Shown piece by piece: positions 48,497-59,898 of a stretch of DNA of 64,000 nt; the first letter of the stretch is position 1, and each line of letters begins with the position of its first letter. The translations under genes and the position numbers were made by a program. Under the pieces are notes generated by a model. It was given only the letters and a program-made list of their open reading frames with translations. It searched no databases and was not told the DNA's origin. This DNA is from Pictodentalium vernedei. Lineage: Eukaryota; Mollusca; Scaphopoda; Dentaliida; Dentaliidae. The DNA lies in contig CM062292.1 in the NCBI GenBank assembly GCA_031216915.1, forward strand, positions 6,759,920 to 6,823,919, given 5' to 3'.

Positions 48497-49441
48497 TTAA
48501 AGTGGGAAAGCGGGACTATTTTTATGTCTGTACGATTTGGCTGTAACAGTCCTGAAAGAACGATCAGCTGATTTTTGTTATTATTTTGAAACACTCAGAT
48601 TACAGTCAGTCCATGGCGATTGTATTGTAGGCTGGTCAGAATTTTTGGCTGAAATTGGGTAAAATATTAAAGTGGGAAAGCGGGACTATTTTTATGTCTG
48701 TACGATTTGGCTGTAACAGTCCTGAAAGAACGATCAGCTGATCTTTGTTATTATTTTGAAACACTCAGATTACAGTCAGTCCATGGCGATTGTATTGTAG
48801 GCTGGTCAGAATATTTGGCTGAAATTGGGTAAAATATTAAAGTGGGAAAGCGGGACTATTTTTATGTCTGTACGATTTGGCTGGTACAGTCCTGAAAGAA
48901 CGATCAGCTGATTTTTGTTATTATTTTGAAACACTCAGATTACAGTCAGTCCATGGCGATTGTATTGTAGGCTGGTCAGAATATTTGGCTGAAATTGGGT
49001 AAAATATTAAAGTGGGAAAGCGGGACTATTTTTATGTCTGTACAATTTGGCTGGTACAGTCCTGAAAGAACGATCAGCTGATTTTTGTTATTATTTTGAA
49101 ACACTCAGATTACAGTCAGTCCATGGCGATTGTATTGTAGGCTGGTCAGAATATTTGGCTGAAATTGGGTAAAATATTAAAGTGGGAAAGCGGGACTATT
49201 TTTATGTCTGTACAATTTGGCTGGTACAGTCCTGAAAGAACGATCAGCTGATTTTTGTTATTATTTTGAAACACTCAGATTACAGTCAGTCCATGGCGAT
49301 TGTATTGTAGGCTGGTCAGAATATTTGGCTGAAATTGGGTAAAATATTAAAGTGGGAAAGCGGGACTATTTTTATGTCTGTACAATTTGGCTGGTACAGT
49401 CCTGAAAGAACGATCAGCTGATTTTTGTTATTATTTTGAAA
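48497..49441. repeat. 170-bp tandem array (about 5.5 copies)
   Basis: AGTGGGAAAGCGGGACTATT recurs at 48501, 48671, 48841, 49011, 49181 and 49351, exactly 170 bp apart. Copies differ by only a few bases (for example ACGATTTGGCTGTAAC versus ACAATTTGGCTGGTAC), so amplification is recent. The junction of internal units reads TATTAAAG, and the first unit begins at the TTAA of the preceding MITE. Confidence 0.97.
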
Positions 49442-50389
49442 CGTGTGTGTTTGCAGTCGAACTTTGTTGTATAAAATGTCACGAAGCATATAATAAAAAG
49501 AAAATCTACGATATTTTAGTAAATATCGGGAATTATCTCATTCGTGTGAATCTGAGCAAGGGCGCGTGAAAAATAAAACTTTTTCAGATCCACATTCATG
49601 AGATAATATACAATTATGGATTTCTGTGGTGGGAAATATGATGTAAAATGAACCTAAAAAAAACTTATATTGACCAAGGCGTTAGAAACAGATCGCTAAT
49701 ACGACTTAAAACCAGACAGTTTGGTGTCGAGGATTCATTTTAGAAGGTTGAAGTGGGTTGAAAGGGGTGGGTCCCCACTTGAAAAAAACCCAACATGTCC
49801 TCCCACATGGGTGGTGGTGTGTGGTACCGAGGCGAAAAGGCGGGGTTTTTTAACCAGACATTGAGAAACATTTTTGAAGACACCCCCAACCCCTCCTCTT
49901 GTGCTTGTCGGAAAAATTGTTGGTCACCGGACACTAACATTTTTTCTGGCAGACGGTAATTAAAAAAACAAAAGTTGACAATTTAATGAAAACACAATTT
50001 TTTTATACACAAATATCCTTGTGTCAAATATCCTTTGTCAGAATGCGGTCGTTGTAATGAAAATTGTGTCGTAATGTTCAAGAAAAACGTTTATGTTTTA
50101 AAATAATTTTAAAGACTTACGTTTCGTTAAACCAAAGTAATTATTTAATATAAAGCCAAACAAAATTAATTAATTGATTCTCTGGCATTTTGTTTAAACG
50201 AATGAGTGAGGGCGGCTTTTATTTTTAGTTTTAATTCCTCATGGAATGGTCGCCAATGCCTGAAATCCAGTTGTGAGAGCCTAAAATTAAATACTAGAGC
50301 TTCCATATTGATTTCATTGATAGTTTTTTACAATGATAATACAACATAAAATCATTATAGAACAATTAAAATGGAGATAAAAAAATAAT
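49442..50389. other. AT-rich unique DNA
   Basis: No gene or repeat family recognised. Open frames of 60-66 codons near 49387 and 49740 have no recognisable domain. Confidence 0.5.
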
Positions 50390-50585
50390 GAGTTTTTTAA
50401 ATGGTCGAGTGCTAGAAGCCACAATCAGACCTTTCATAAAATGAGGGTACCAGTACAAAAGCCAACTCTTTCCTTACCCATGTTTCGTATTCAGTGAAAC
50501 GTAAAAAATTGCTTGTTTATACAAATTTGTTCTATTACAAATTATTGCAGATGAACGAATTTTGACCACTAAAACCAATCTAGTA
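50390..50585 (+). mobile_element. Dispersed foldback family D, centre deleted
   Basis: Aligns with 20350-20590 (CGAGTGCTAGAAGCC, TCTATTACAAATTATTG, CAATCTAGTA) but has lost one arm of the central palindrome. Confidence 0.5.
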
Positions 50586-50620
50586 CGCAACTAGTTAAAT
50601 ACATATTTATTTCGTACATA

Positions 50621-50877
50621 CAGTACGTGGAGAGTGTATTATCACTAAATCACCCGCATAGTGGAGATTCCACCCGAGGAATAATTGCAAATTTGTTGCA
50701 AGGCATAACCAGCACCAGCAAAGTTTCAGCCAATGGACCCCCGGGTTAAACCCGGAGGTCCATTGGCTGAAACATTGCTTGTGTTTTTTATCGATATGTA
50801 CAAAATTTGAAAGTTATAGCTTGGGTGATAACTCCACTCCGCGGGTGATTTAGTTACAATCCACTCTCCACATACTG
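50621..50877. mobile_element. TA-flanked MITE, family B (257 bp)
   Basis: Ends CAGTACGTGGAGAGTG and CACTCTCCACATACTG, TA at 50619-50620 and 50878-50879, and the same length and orientation as 5636-5892. Confidence 0.92.
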
Positions 50878-51013
50878 TACATATGAGAATCGTGTCGCAT
50901 TTTGCGAAGAGAATAACAATAGGCTATCAATGTATACCACATTTTGCTTTGCAAATCGCGATGTGATAACGCTAAAATCACACCCTATGCTAGTTTTATA
51001 CGTTTTGAATTTT

Positions 51014-51126
51014 GCCGGACAACTATTCCTAGAAATGTTAGACCTAGGACTATAATTCCGCGGAATAATAGTCCGGAGGGACTAACCTTCCTACGTTCCT
51101 ACGGACTTCCATTCCCTTTACACCGG
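51014..51126. mobile_element. Foldback MITE, family E, partial
   Basis: The interior (ATTCCTAGAAATGTTAGACC, ATTCCGCGGAATAATAG) and right end match 47663-47820; most of the left arm is missing and the right arm carries a small CTACGTTC duplication. Confidence 0.75.
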
Positions 51127-52948
51127 TGCCTGAGAATCAAAAGATTAATTTTCTTTTGCCTACTGAAAATAAAGATAACGTTTCAGATCTGTTTCCTTTA
51201 CTTTTGTTTGGAAGAATTATATTGAGTTAGGTTTCCAGTTCGTATCGATGGTCAACGGCATGAGAACAATGCATGGAATTTTGACCCTTGCCCGCCATAA
51301 GGGGAATTTTGATACCCTCGCTTCGAGCCTGGCCAGTAAGGCTTTACGTAATCGACTTCACCAAGTTGTCAAGTCTGGAACGTTTTGTTCGTTGTTTTGT
51401 AAACAAAAAACAATTATCACAATTTCGTTGTTATAACATTTTGGTTACCCATTTTAGATGTTTTTTTTTATTTGCACTATATTGATTCGAGCTTTTGCTC
51501 TAAATAACGCGCATTCCCAACGCGTAAAACTATATTTGTGAGATTGAAATTCCTTTGGAGTTAACCCCCTATCGACAGAGAATATCCATCGAGTTCCAAA
51601 TTATTGTCAATTTTACGAAACGATTTCGATAAATTGAAGGCTACGCACAATCTGGAATAGCTGGAGAAGTTTTGTAAATTACAGAATAAACTGATCCAAA
51701 ATCCAATAAAAGATCCATAAGTCTTAACTCTCAACTCGCTGTCTATTTACTTTGAAGCAGCCATGGCTAAAGTTGATGACAATTCGTGTACATTTAACCC
51801 AAAACATCATTATGTAAAAAGTCCAATCAATTTATAGTAGGTGGGGGTGGGGGCTGAGGGGGGAGGATGTAGAATTTGGTTAAAGGTGTCCAAATTATAC
51901 TTATTTCAGTGGCAAGAGATTACAAGTTACAGGACGTTTACTTGCCGGGTATGACGTCATATGAGGTGAAATGAGATTAATATTGGGCGAGGCAGTAAGC
52001 AGAGCCTAATACTGATCGCGCTGAGCCTCACATGACGTCATGCCTGGCAAGTAAATGCCATGTAACGTATTTATCATGCCACCAAATGAATTAAATAATA
52101 AATTAAGATCCGAATCGCTCCATTTTGAATATTTATCAGGAAACTGTCTTTTCTTTGCACGAAATTAGGTGAAAACTTGAGGTGGGAAAATGAATTCAGA
52201 AACAAAATGGCGCCCAGCTGAGGGGGTGTGTGGGCTCATACACGGTCACTGGCAGTGTTGAATCCGATAGCCGGTTCCCCATTTAATAACCTAATATCGC
52301 ATAGTCCACTGATGCTATTACAGCACGTTGATTGGTCAAATTAAACAGGTGGCATGATAATTCTTGTTCTTGGCAGGAAAATATGGCAGCAGCGTTCAAA
52401 TAGTTAAATGGCCTCTAATCACGACATTAAAAAAATCAGACCATTGCACTCCAGTGTCTGTAATTCTAGTGTATAACTAAGGGTGGGGGTTGAGGATCAA
52501 GATATCATATCGATTATCCGTTGTTAATAACCACGCATTCACTTACCGATGTTATCGGTTGATAACGAACGTCCAATAAGCAACTGGAAATAAGTAACGG
52601 CCGTCACGTCAGTTCTCTTACAAAGCTATAGATTTTAAACTTGGACTTATGCCACACGCACAGTCGCTCATACAAATGGAGGTCAGTAGTACTCGATTCG
52701 ATCCGTTGTAGGCCAATCATGTCCACTTTGGAGTACCTGTACGTTATATGTTAATTGAAGAAGAAACTGCATCACAACGACTAAATGTATTTTTATTGGG
52801 CTTCATGTGAATCACTAAGAAGTCTTGAGATTTATAACACCGACTGACTGATATTACAGAAACACCACCAAGGCTTCTTTCGCATGGTTGGAGTATTTTA
52901 TCAATCTGGACTTAAGTCACTGGAGTCAGGAGAAATTAGGTTTACACC
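51127..52948. other. Unique DNA with one foldback
   Basis: The inverted repeat at about 51910-52083 has arms with GTTTACTTGCC and TATGACGTCATATGAGG. Two overlapping short frames near 51248-51485 have no recognisable domain. No gene is supported. Confidence 0.55.
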
Positions 52949-52950
52949 TA

Positions 52951-53264
52951 CAGTTAAAACTAGAAGTCCTGTCACGAATAGTGCGCTTATCTAGGCTTAA
53001 TTACGCGTTGGAATTGCGCGCAATTGCCATATCGAATGGCATCCAAAGCACGGCAGGCTCTCTTGGTTACTCATAGCAAACACATGCAATGTTTCTGCCA
53101 ATGGACCTCCGGGTTACCCGGAGGTCCATTGGCTGAAACATTGCTTGTGCACAGGCCATATGTACATAATTTGATAGCTTTACTTGGGCCATAACGCGTA
53201 CATTAACGCGCACATCAACATGCTATTTGTGCGCATTTCATGACAGGACTTCTAGTTTTAACTG
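52951..53264. mobile_element. TA-flanked MITE, family A (314 bp)
   Basis: Same length as 5026-5339, inserted in the opposite orientation; TA at 52949-52950 and 53265-53266. Highly similar throughout, including GGCAATTGCGCGCAATT-type blocks and the ACCTCCGGGTTACCCGGAGG centre, so transposition was probably recent. Confidence 0.93.
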
Positions 53265-53485
53265 TACTCGTCACCACTGATCTTCCCGGACGTGCCTCAG
53301 AATCCTTCAAGAGTTTCAACAATTTCAAGAATGTCAACCTCCAACTGGTATTTGGCGCACTATAACCTAAGATCTCGAATGAACAAGACTGAATTTGATT
53401 GAGAAAACAAATGATCGCCTTGATACCATAAACTTCAGCGTGAGTGACATTTATTTACCAATACATAAACTGGTAAAATTATTAA

Positions 53486-53729
53486 CCCTTTACCTAACCT
53501 GAAAAAAAGACGACACTTGCAAAAATAATTCTTGAATAACTAATTTTTTTCATTTTTTGTCTCAAAAACATAGGTTATGACCCCTCGTTGGAACGAGCTC
53601 GACGAGCTCGTTCCTACGAGGGGTCATAACCTATGTTTTTGAGACAAAAAATGACAAAATTAATGAAAATTAATTGGCGATTTTTGAGAATAGCGCTGGC
53701 CGGTTTTGGCCATTACGTTAGGTAAAGGG
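53486..53729 (+). mobile_element. piggyBac-like TTAA MITE (244 bp)
   Basis: TTAA at 53482-53485 and 53730-53733; ends CCCTTTACCTAACC and CGTTAGGTAAAGGG. Same orientation and length as 16107-16350, and nearly identical. Confidence 0.93.
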
Positions 53730-53801
53730 TTAACATGTGCTGAAATTACTACAAAACATCACGGCGAAAGATTTCCCGAGAGATACATAAGCTGAAACAA
53801 G

Positions 53802-53920
53802 ATGGCATACTTCCACATCATTCCCTGTGATTTCAACGGAGCTTTGATAACAGGAAATATTCTGTACATTGCTGGAATGCCCGATGATTGTAAGATTGCG
53901 GTCTCTCTCGAGATTACCTT
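53802..53920 (+). pseudogene. Possible galectin-like fragment
   Basis: A plus-strand frame of 90 codons starts at 53802. Its first ~45 residues show a pattern like the start of a galectin carbohydrate-recognition domain: GALITGNILYIAG, then MPDDCKIAVSLE and LNPRPG, comparable to the family form G-L-x-x-G-x-x-I-x-I-x-G followed by F-x-x-N-L and NPR. The characteristic H and W residues of the sugar-binding site are not seen, the loop is shorter than usual, and no splice sites fit well. It could be a decayed exon or coincidence. Confidence 0.3.
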
Positions 53921-54183
53921 GAATCCCAGGCCGGGGCAACTCTCAAAAATCGAGGACAGAAAGATTTTATTCAGACATCAATTTGGAACAAACTTTTTCC
54001 AGTCGAATTATGGGGATACACCTCGGAATATGAGGCGGGTGGAGTTCTATTACTGTCGAAAAAGAAAATGTTAAGGCATCGACGCAAAAAAGTCATTTCT
54101 ACCCTACGACGTGATAACTAAGTGTTCTGGCGTATAAGGCTTAATTAACAAACAGTTAACTGCAGCAGTGCAACTGCCATTAA

Positions 54184-54393
54184 CCCTTTGAACTAAAACG
54201 ATACTTTTTCCGCCCAGGATCGTGATACGGCCTCAATTCATAAAGTAGATTCAATGAATGTGTGTGGAAGATTAATCAAGACTTTTAACGTGTAGCCACA
54301 AAGCTGCGCGTTGAAAATATTGAATGGTCTTCCCCAAGTAACGAATATGTACTCTGATGGATCTGGCTTGGTATACACTATCGTCTAAAAGGG
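54184..54393 (+). mobile_element. TTAA element, intact sibling of the 12437 element (210 bp)
   Basis: TTAA at 54180-54183 and 54394-54397. The left end CCCTTTGAACTAAAACGATA and body landmarks (GATACGGCCTCAATTCAT, GAATGTGTGTGGAAG, CTTCCCCAAG) match 12437-12550. The right end (TACTCTGATGGATCTGGC, TCTAAAAGGGTTAA) matches the 57-bp array unit. It is present once here. Confidence 0.65.
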
Positions 54394-54790
54394 TTAAATA
54401 CAAACCAAAATGATAGTTTTACTTACTGTGCTAAAGTCCATGCATCACTAAGTAACTGTGCTCTGTTTGTGACATGGATGGTCTGAAATTTGTTAAAAAT
54501 ATTGTACATTACAGACAGCCATTTATTGAGCGGAACATCAAAATGCAGTGCAAAATATGTGGACAGTGCATGTCTTTTAACACACGCATGTAGTGTTGAT
54601 TTAAATGTTTATTGGTTCTTTCTACCAATAACTCACGTCCTTTCCAAACGAATGCGAGGTATAGCTTTAGTCTCAGTTAAATGGCCCACTTCGGATTGGA
54701 CCCGCGTTTACTTTGGGAGTATCACGAGTAACTTTGGTATTGGACAATTATATGCAATCACGGTTCAGTTGTGTCGGTTGAGGGAGGTGT

Positions 54791-55080
54791 AAGGGCCATT
54801 TACCAACCAGCCTGGTTGGTCAGATCTCCTAGTCTCGTGGGTTCGGCTGCTCTGAGGTGGAATCTGGAGGCTGATTCACGGTGGGAGAATGTAAGAGCCG
54901 TGTAACGGTCGTGGTATAAAGGCCATTTGTCAACCAGCCTGGCGATCCATATCTCTTAGTATCGTGGTAAATCAGTCGTTGTGTGTGCTGGAGGTCGATG
55001 GTTCGAGTCTTGGCTCCTGCACTGCTCTCTCGGTCTGTTACACAGACAACTTGGGTTATTCTATAAACCAAATTCTGCTG
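54791..55080 (+). repeat. Direct repeat with tRNA-like B box
   Basis: A ~50-bp block (GGCCATTTACCAACCAGCC, CTCCTAGTCTCGTGG) at 54791 recurs at 54918. The second copy is followed by GGTTCGAGTCT (55000-55010), an RNA polymerase III B-box-like motif. It may be a fragment of another tRNA-derived SINE; no tail or target duplication was found. Confidence 0.3.
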
Positions 55081-55104
55081 TATTCGTTGACAGATTGGAG
55101 TTAA

Positions 55105-55233
55105 CCCTTACCCAACGTAACGGACAAAGCCGGCCGGCGCTATTCTCCAAAATCGCCAATTAATTTTCATTACATTTTCATTTTTTGTCTCAAAAACTTA
55201 AGTTATGACCCCTCTTTGGAACAAGCTCATTGA
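55105..55233 (-). mobile_element. piggyBac-like TTAA MITE, half copy
   Basis: Starts at TTAA (55101-55104) with CCCTTACCCAACGTAACGG and runs into the central palindrome (ATGACCCCTCTTTGGAAC), where it stops near AAGCTCATTGAC. The second half is missing, consistent with deletion at the palindrome centre. Confidence 0.75.
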
Positions 55234-55436
55234 CAAACAAACCGAGGAAGAACCTTGGCAGCCAACAAGCTCCCTATCTTGTGATTAACCGATAAGGATT
55301 TGCGACCGTCATCTGCTTGCCGATTAGTTAAGCACACAATCTGCCGATTGTGAGTGCCGATGTCAGATAGTAACAACTAAAAGCAGTAGTATGTTTAAGG
55401 TCAACAAACCAATCATCAGGACCTGAAAAGTACGTC
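55234..55436. other. Unique DNA with scattered short motifs
   Basis: Short recurring CCGATTG/CCGATGTCAGAT motifs occur here and again near 56130-56205, perhaps a decayed repeat. No gene. Confidence 0.35.
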
Positions 55437-55449
55437 AGTGTGTGTATTT

Positions 55450-55815
55450 ATCTATTTATTTATTGGTGTTTAAGGTCACATATTTATGCACAATGCCTAA
55501 TCATGACCGTGACAGTTTTACGGGTGGAGGAAGCCGGAGTACCCGGAGAGAACCACCGAACAACGACGAGCAGCTGCCAGCTCCCCAACATCGTAACTCC
55601 GCACTGCAGCACAGGCAGGGTTAGATTGGTTGAAGGCATGTGCACCATCGATGTGCAGTACGCCTTAGTACACGGCGTCATCGTGCCCCCACGCGGGCAA
55701 TGGAGATGAAGTGTCTTTCCCAAGGACACAACGCAGTTGCCGCAGGTGGGATTCGAACCGAGGACCTCTCGGCTTGTTGCAGCCTGCACCTCTACCTACT
55801 GAGCCACCGCGCTCC
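55450..55815 (-). mobile_element. tRNA-derived SINE with clear target duplication
   Basis: The minus-strand element has a tRNA-like head with A-box TGGCTCAGTAGG and B-box GGTTCGAATCC, the shared body (TTCTCTCCGGGTACTCCGGC) and a TAAATAAATA tail at the low-coordinate end. The direct repeat CAGTGTGTGTATT at 55437-55449 and 55816-55828 is a 13-bp target-site duplication, as made by LINE-type retrotransposition. Confidence 0.92.
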
Positions 55816-55840
55816 CAGTGTGTGTATTAAAATACAAATA

Positions 55841-55927
55841 CGACTTCAGTGGAAACAAGTTAACAGCGCAGCGTCTTTGATCAACGATCAAAGACGCTGC
55901 GCTGTCAACTTGTTTCTGCTGATGTCG
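55841..55927. repeat. Near-perfect inverted repeat
   Basis: Arms include AACAGCGCAGCGTCTTTGAT and its complement around a 2-4 bp centre; the outer part CGACTTCAGTGGAAACAAG pairs with CTTGTTTCTGCTGATGTCG. It begins next to the SINE target duplication. Confidence 0.88.
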
Positions 55928-56972
55928 CATTTCATTGAGTCATCACACAATACGTGGCATGTGTGTCACGAGCAGCAATCAAAAGGAATTTCAGACCAAT
56001 CAATGAGGTTAGTCCAATCTTGATTCCTGCCAATCATTGTGGCAACTGATTAAGTTTGTTACTGCTTGTATGAGATTGTTAATCGAACGTAAATACAAAC
56101 AATTTTGATCCAGTGGTGTTCCATGTAACCATCTGTACGGACCGATGTTCAAACACCTCTACCGATGGTTAACCGATGGCTTAAAATCAGCCGATGTCAG
56201 ATGCGATTGTGGAATATCGATTAATCACTATCCCTATCCCAAGTAAACTATTGCCCAAGAAAAGCATTTTCATTCTTGAGCTAGTGAAGCAGAATTCAAG
56301 AAGAAGTCCTCTAAACGAACGCTCTGTGTTTCGTTCGTCAAGCGTCCAGAATGTTCCACAGTTGTTAGAAAGCGTGTAGTATAGGGGTGTAGTGCGCGAT
56401 TCTTTTCAAAACCCTTTACGGGTAAAAATTACAAATATGGAAAACAGTACAGCATCTCACAGCCAAAGAGATAATAGGAAAGACATGTAAGATATCATAT
56501 ATCTGTATAAGCAAGACCCACAGTGAAACTCAGCATATTTCATATGCATTTGTGGATATAGATTATGAGTTCATATAACTACGGGTCAGCAACATGATTA
56601 GAGTTTTTGGACTTACATGTTCAGGCTGATGAGTCGTAACCAGAAACTACAACAACCCCCAAGTTCACTGGTACCTGGACCTATCAGTATGGAGACACTT
56701 GCTGCATTACATCACGAGTGAGTAGACTCAACTACGGAATTTTAAGCCTTAGTCAACACGATTCCTTAGCTCTTCCTCGTTGTTATTTGCACTGGATCTC
56801 ACGAGCGTGAAAGTATGGGATAAAACCCATGATTATGGGGCATATAGTAGTGGAGGCTTGACGTGAACTCGATTGAAGACAATGCATCGTGGAGGTAGAT
56901 AGCTAGAAATCTTCAGAAGCAAAAGGATTAGCGCTGTATTAATCGTATGAACCGGCGATTGTTATAGCATAC
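55928..56972. other. Unique DNA, no supported gene
   Basis: No recognisable exon, RNA gene or repeat family. A 61-codon frame near 56194 has no domain features. Confidence 0.5.
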
Positions 56973-56974
56973 TA

Positions 56975-57226
56975 CAGTACGTGGAGAGTGGATTGTAACT
57001 AAACCACCCGCGGAGTGGAGTTATCACCCAAGCTATAACTTTTAAATTTTGTACATATCGACAAAAAACACAAGCAATGTTTCAGCCAATGGACCTCCGG
57101 GTTTAACCCGGAGGTCCATTGGCTGAAACTTTGCTTGTGCTAGCTATGCTTTCCAACAAATTTGAAATTATTGCTTGGGGGAATCTCCACTCTGCTGGTG
57201 ATTTAGTGATAATACACTCTCCACTG
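56975..57226. mobile_element. TA-flanked MITE, family B, inverted copy (252 bp)
   Basis: TA at 56973-56974 and 57227-57228; left end CAGTACGTGGAGAGTG, right end slightly shortened (CTCTCCACTG, missing CGTA). Orientation is opposite to 5636-5892 and 50621-50877. Confidence 0.9.
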
Positions 57227-57228
57227 TA

Positions 57229-58052
57229 TAATTGTAGGCGCAGCGGACATCGATCACTGGGCAGAAAGTTCTAATCATGTCACATGTCAGTAAAGGTGGT
57301 ATTAGTAAAAGCCAATGCAGATCCCTGCTGTTATGATAAGAGGAGATCACTGATGTGATACCCACCAGTACTTATGGTGAATTGCGATGGCCGTAGTAGT
57401 TCAGGCAGAAGCTAGGAGTGTTAGGGGATGAAGCGGTAGTGATTCTCCAGAAGCAGGATGGAAATTTCTCACTGTCCTTCGCGGCCTCATTGGAATAATT
57501 AGCAGTCACATCTAGGAAAACTCACGTGGAAAACAGTAGGTGGGTCCAGGGTGAATCCGACACCCGTAGTGGTAATGGTCAGTAGCGCAAGTACGGGAGA
57601 TGAAATAATGGTAACCAATCGTCGTGTGAGATCCATAAGGTTATTTCTTCTACTGGAAGATAGAGCCTAATGGTTCTCCTGCGAGGAAATAGCAATGGCC
57701 TTATTCATAATCTCACAGGTGTAGATGCCAATACCACAGGAAATAGTTACACTAGTGGGAGAGGCTTGCTGAAATATTTGGGTGATGCTGGAAGTCAATA
57801 GCCGTGTCCCTGTGTAGAAGATACTATCAACGAAAGTAAATCATATGAAAGACAGTTAAAGTCATAGAGGAAATCAGTAACAGTGGTACAAGGAGAGAAC
57901 GATCAGGAGATATTGGTGGAAATAACTGGCAGTAAAGTGGGCAAAATACTGGCGTTAGAAGCAGCAGTCACAGAGGACTGCCCAACTGGTCGTAGACGGT
58001 AGTATTTTTGATACATCGGTAGAAAGAGATGCAATCCGTAGTGAAGATTGAA
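57229..58052. other. Purine-rich unique DNA
   Basis: No long open frame. Loose recurrences of GTAGTG, GGAGAT and AGCAGTCA-like words suggest a strongly decayed tandem repeat, but no period could be fixed by eye. Confidence 0.35.
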
Positions 58053-58161
58053 GCTAGTTGTGATACCAAATGTTCACCACGAGTGGTGAAGTGGTGTTAA
58101 CCATTTAGTGCGCGGGTAACACCACTTCACCACAAGTGGTGAACATTTGGTACACCAAGCT
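58053..58161. repeat. Inverted repeat
   Basis: Arms ACCAAATGTTCACCACGAGT and ACTTCACCACAAGTGGTGAA-type sequences pair, with an inner arm GTGGTGTTAACC / GGGTAACACCAC around a short loop. Each arm itself contains a small CACCACNAGTGGTG palindrome, so alternative folds are possible. Confidence 0.8.
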
Positions 58162-58843
58162 ACTTTGGGTATATTTTATTTATACCATGATCGTCAGATT
58201 AATAAGAGTTTAAATGTTGAATAAATCAATACTCACACCTGTGAATCTGTTTTTGTTTACACGAGCACCGGTGGGTGGTACTTCCCCTGGCAATTTTATC
58301 GCCGAAACGAACAGAAAACGAAACGCGCAAATTACAGGCCTTTTTTATTTTAATAACATAATAACATACTCTTTCGAGTTGTGGATGTTTTATTAACACG
58401 AGACAATGTATGTTTGTTAATTTTTGGTATCTTATGAGGTAAACTTATTTAAAAATGTAATAAATAATTGCCGTTTTCATTTCAGTTTTCACGAGGCGAC
58501 GAGTGATAAATTTAGACAAGTTTGCAATCAAGGCAAGGCTACCAAAGGTCATCTTGGATGTAGTTCCACTGTAGATGCAAATTTTAACTACTGAAATCCC
58601 ATTGCTCGCGTGTTCACCACGGTTGGTGTGTACAGCTAAAATTTATGTCATGGGCCTTTTATATATAGTACAATAGGTAATCATGGTATAAATTACAGTA
58701 ATTAAGAGTGGTAGTTAGTGTATACAGTAGAGACCTGTTAACTGAATAATCACTTTGCCAGTGAGAATTATGCAATTAACAGGATTATTCAATTAACAGA
58801 GTTGATCACATTCGTGCTTTCTAGACACAAACTGGGCATTTAT

Positions 58844-58971
58844 TTAAGAACTGAATGCGATTTTTATAATCTTTATTGGAGTATGAACGTGTGGGAATGG
58901 GTACAAATTTGTACCCATTCCCACATGTTCATACTCCAATAAAGATTATAAAAATTGCATTCAATTCTTAT
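58844..58971. repeat. Long inverted repeat inside the pogo-like element
   Basis: Arms of about 60 bp with GGAGTATGAACGTGTGGGAA and its complement meet at ACAAATTTGT. Near-perfect, with a few mismatches. Confidence 0.88.
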
Positions 58972-59470
58972 AATTATATTCCGTAACTGGTAACTGTTTA
59001 AACTACTTTTTACCAAACACCAAAGCAGAAAGACGAAATAAAACATGTACGAACGAACGAGGCGAAAAACCACCCTCACACAAAATACAAAGCGCACAAC
59101 TCTGATTTTTAATTTTCACAACTTTAGAAGTGGAAACAAGTATTTCAGTAACGGGCTTTATGCCACAGTTGGGAAATGTCACGAAAGAAACAGCAGCGGA
59201 GTTGATCACTGCGAGAAGCGCTAAAAGTTACCCCCCCCCCCCCCACCAAACACCGCCCGAATTACATTCTGTCAACTGCGCTCTACCGGAAATGCGGGTC
59301 AAAGTTCGACCAAATGTATTCACTGGAAAATGAATTACATTTGGTCATGACGTTTTCACCCAGCTGACCAATGGGAATTGAGTATTTGGACCCAAAACGT
59401 ATAACTACATTAACAATGTAATTATTCTATTATATCTTGTTTCACAGAGCTCAAACAAGATATAAGAGAT

Positions 59471-59472
59471 AT

Positions 59473-59515
<43 letters not shown>

Positions 59516-59638
59516 TTGGTGTTTAAGGTCATATACTTATACAGAATGGCTAATCATGACCGTGACAGTTTTACTGATGGAGGAAGCCGGAGTACCCGGA
59601 GAGAATCACCGACAACGACGAGCAGCTGCCAGCTTGAC
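59471..59638 (-). mobile_element. SINE, 5'-truncated, with target duplication
   Basis: Only the 3' half of the SINE is present (tail TTTATTTATT repeats, then GGAAGCCGGAGTACCCGG, ending at GCAGCTGCCAGCT). The ATAAGAGAT repeat at 59462-59470 and 59639-59647 is the target duplication. 5' truncation with a target duplication fits target-primed reverse transcription. Confidence 0.85.
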
Positions 59639-59898
59639 ATAAGAGATTAAATGCCTGCATCAGATGTACTGAAGCCAAGTTGGGAATATATAAGGTTAAT
59701 TTAGTGATTGTCGGGGTAATTTCTCGACATATTGTGAGATGTTTTTATTCAATTAACAGGAAACTACTCTATGACATATATGCAATTAACAGGTTAATTT
59801 GTATTGAAGGTATGGTAAACGGGTTTGTGTTTGGAAATTATTTTCAATTAACAGGGATATTAAATTAAGAGATATCCAATTAAGTGGGCTCCACTGTA

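Larger units (their letters stand above)
58725..59896. mobile_element. pogo/Tigger-like non-autonomous element (1172 bp)
   Basis: TA at 58723-58724 and 59897-59898. Ends CAGTAGAGACCTGTTAACTG and CAATTAAGTGGGCTCCACTG are inverted, and subterminal CAATTAACAGG motifs recur on both sides (58773, 58789, 59748, 59781 and 59846). This end pattern is characteristic of pogo-type Tc1/mariner elements. The interior holds a long foldback (58844-58971) and a nested SINE fragment (59471-59638). No transposase frame is seen. Confidence 0.75.

Noticed and set aside
47990..48500. Bacterial-type terminators or operators from the strong palindromes
   Set aside because: The palindromes are the centres of TTAA elements present in several copies.
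1..49441. CRISPR-like arrays
   Set aside because: The repeats are contiguous without unique spacers and the context is eukaryotic, so these are satellites.
55442..56023. Short frames on both strands near 55442-56023, 61341-61574 and 63353-63889 as genes
   Set aside because: The same peptides recur because they are translations of SINE copies.
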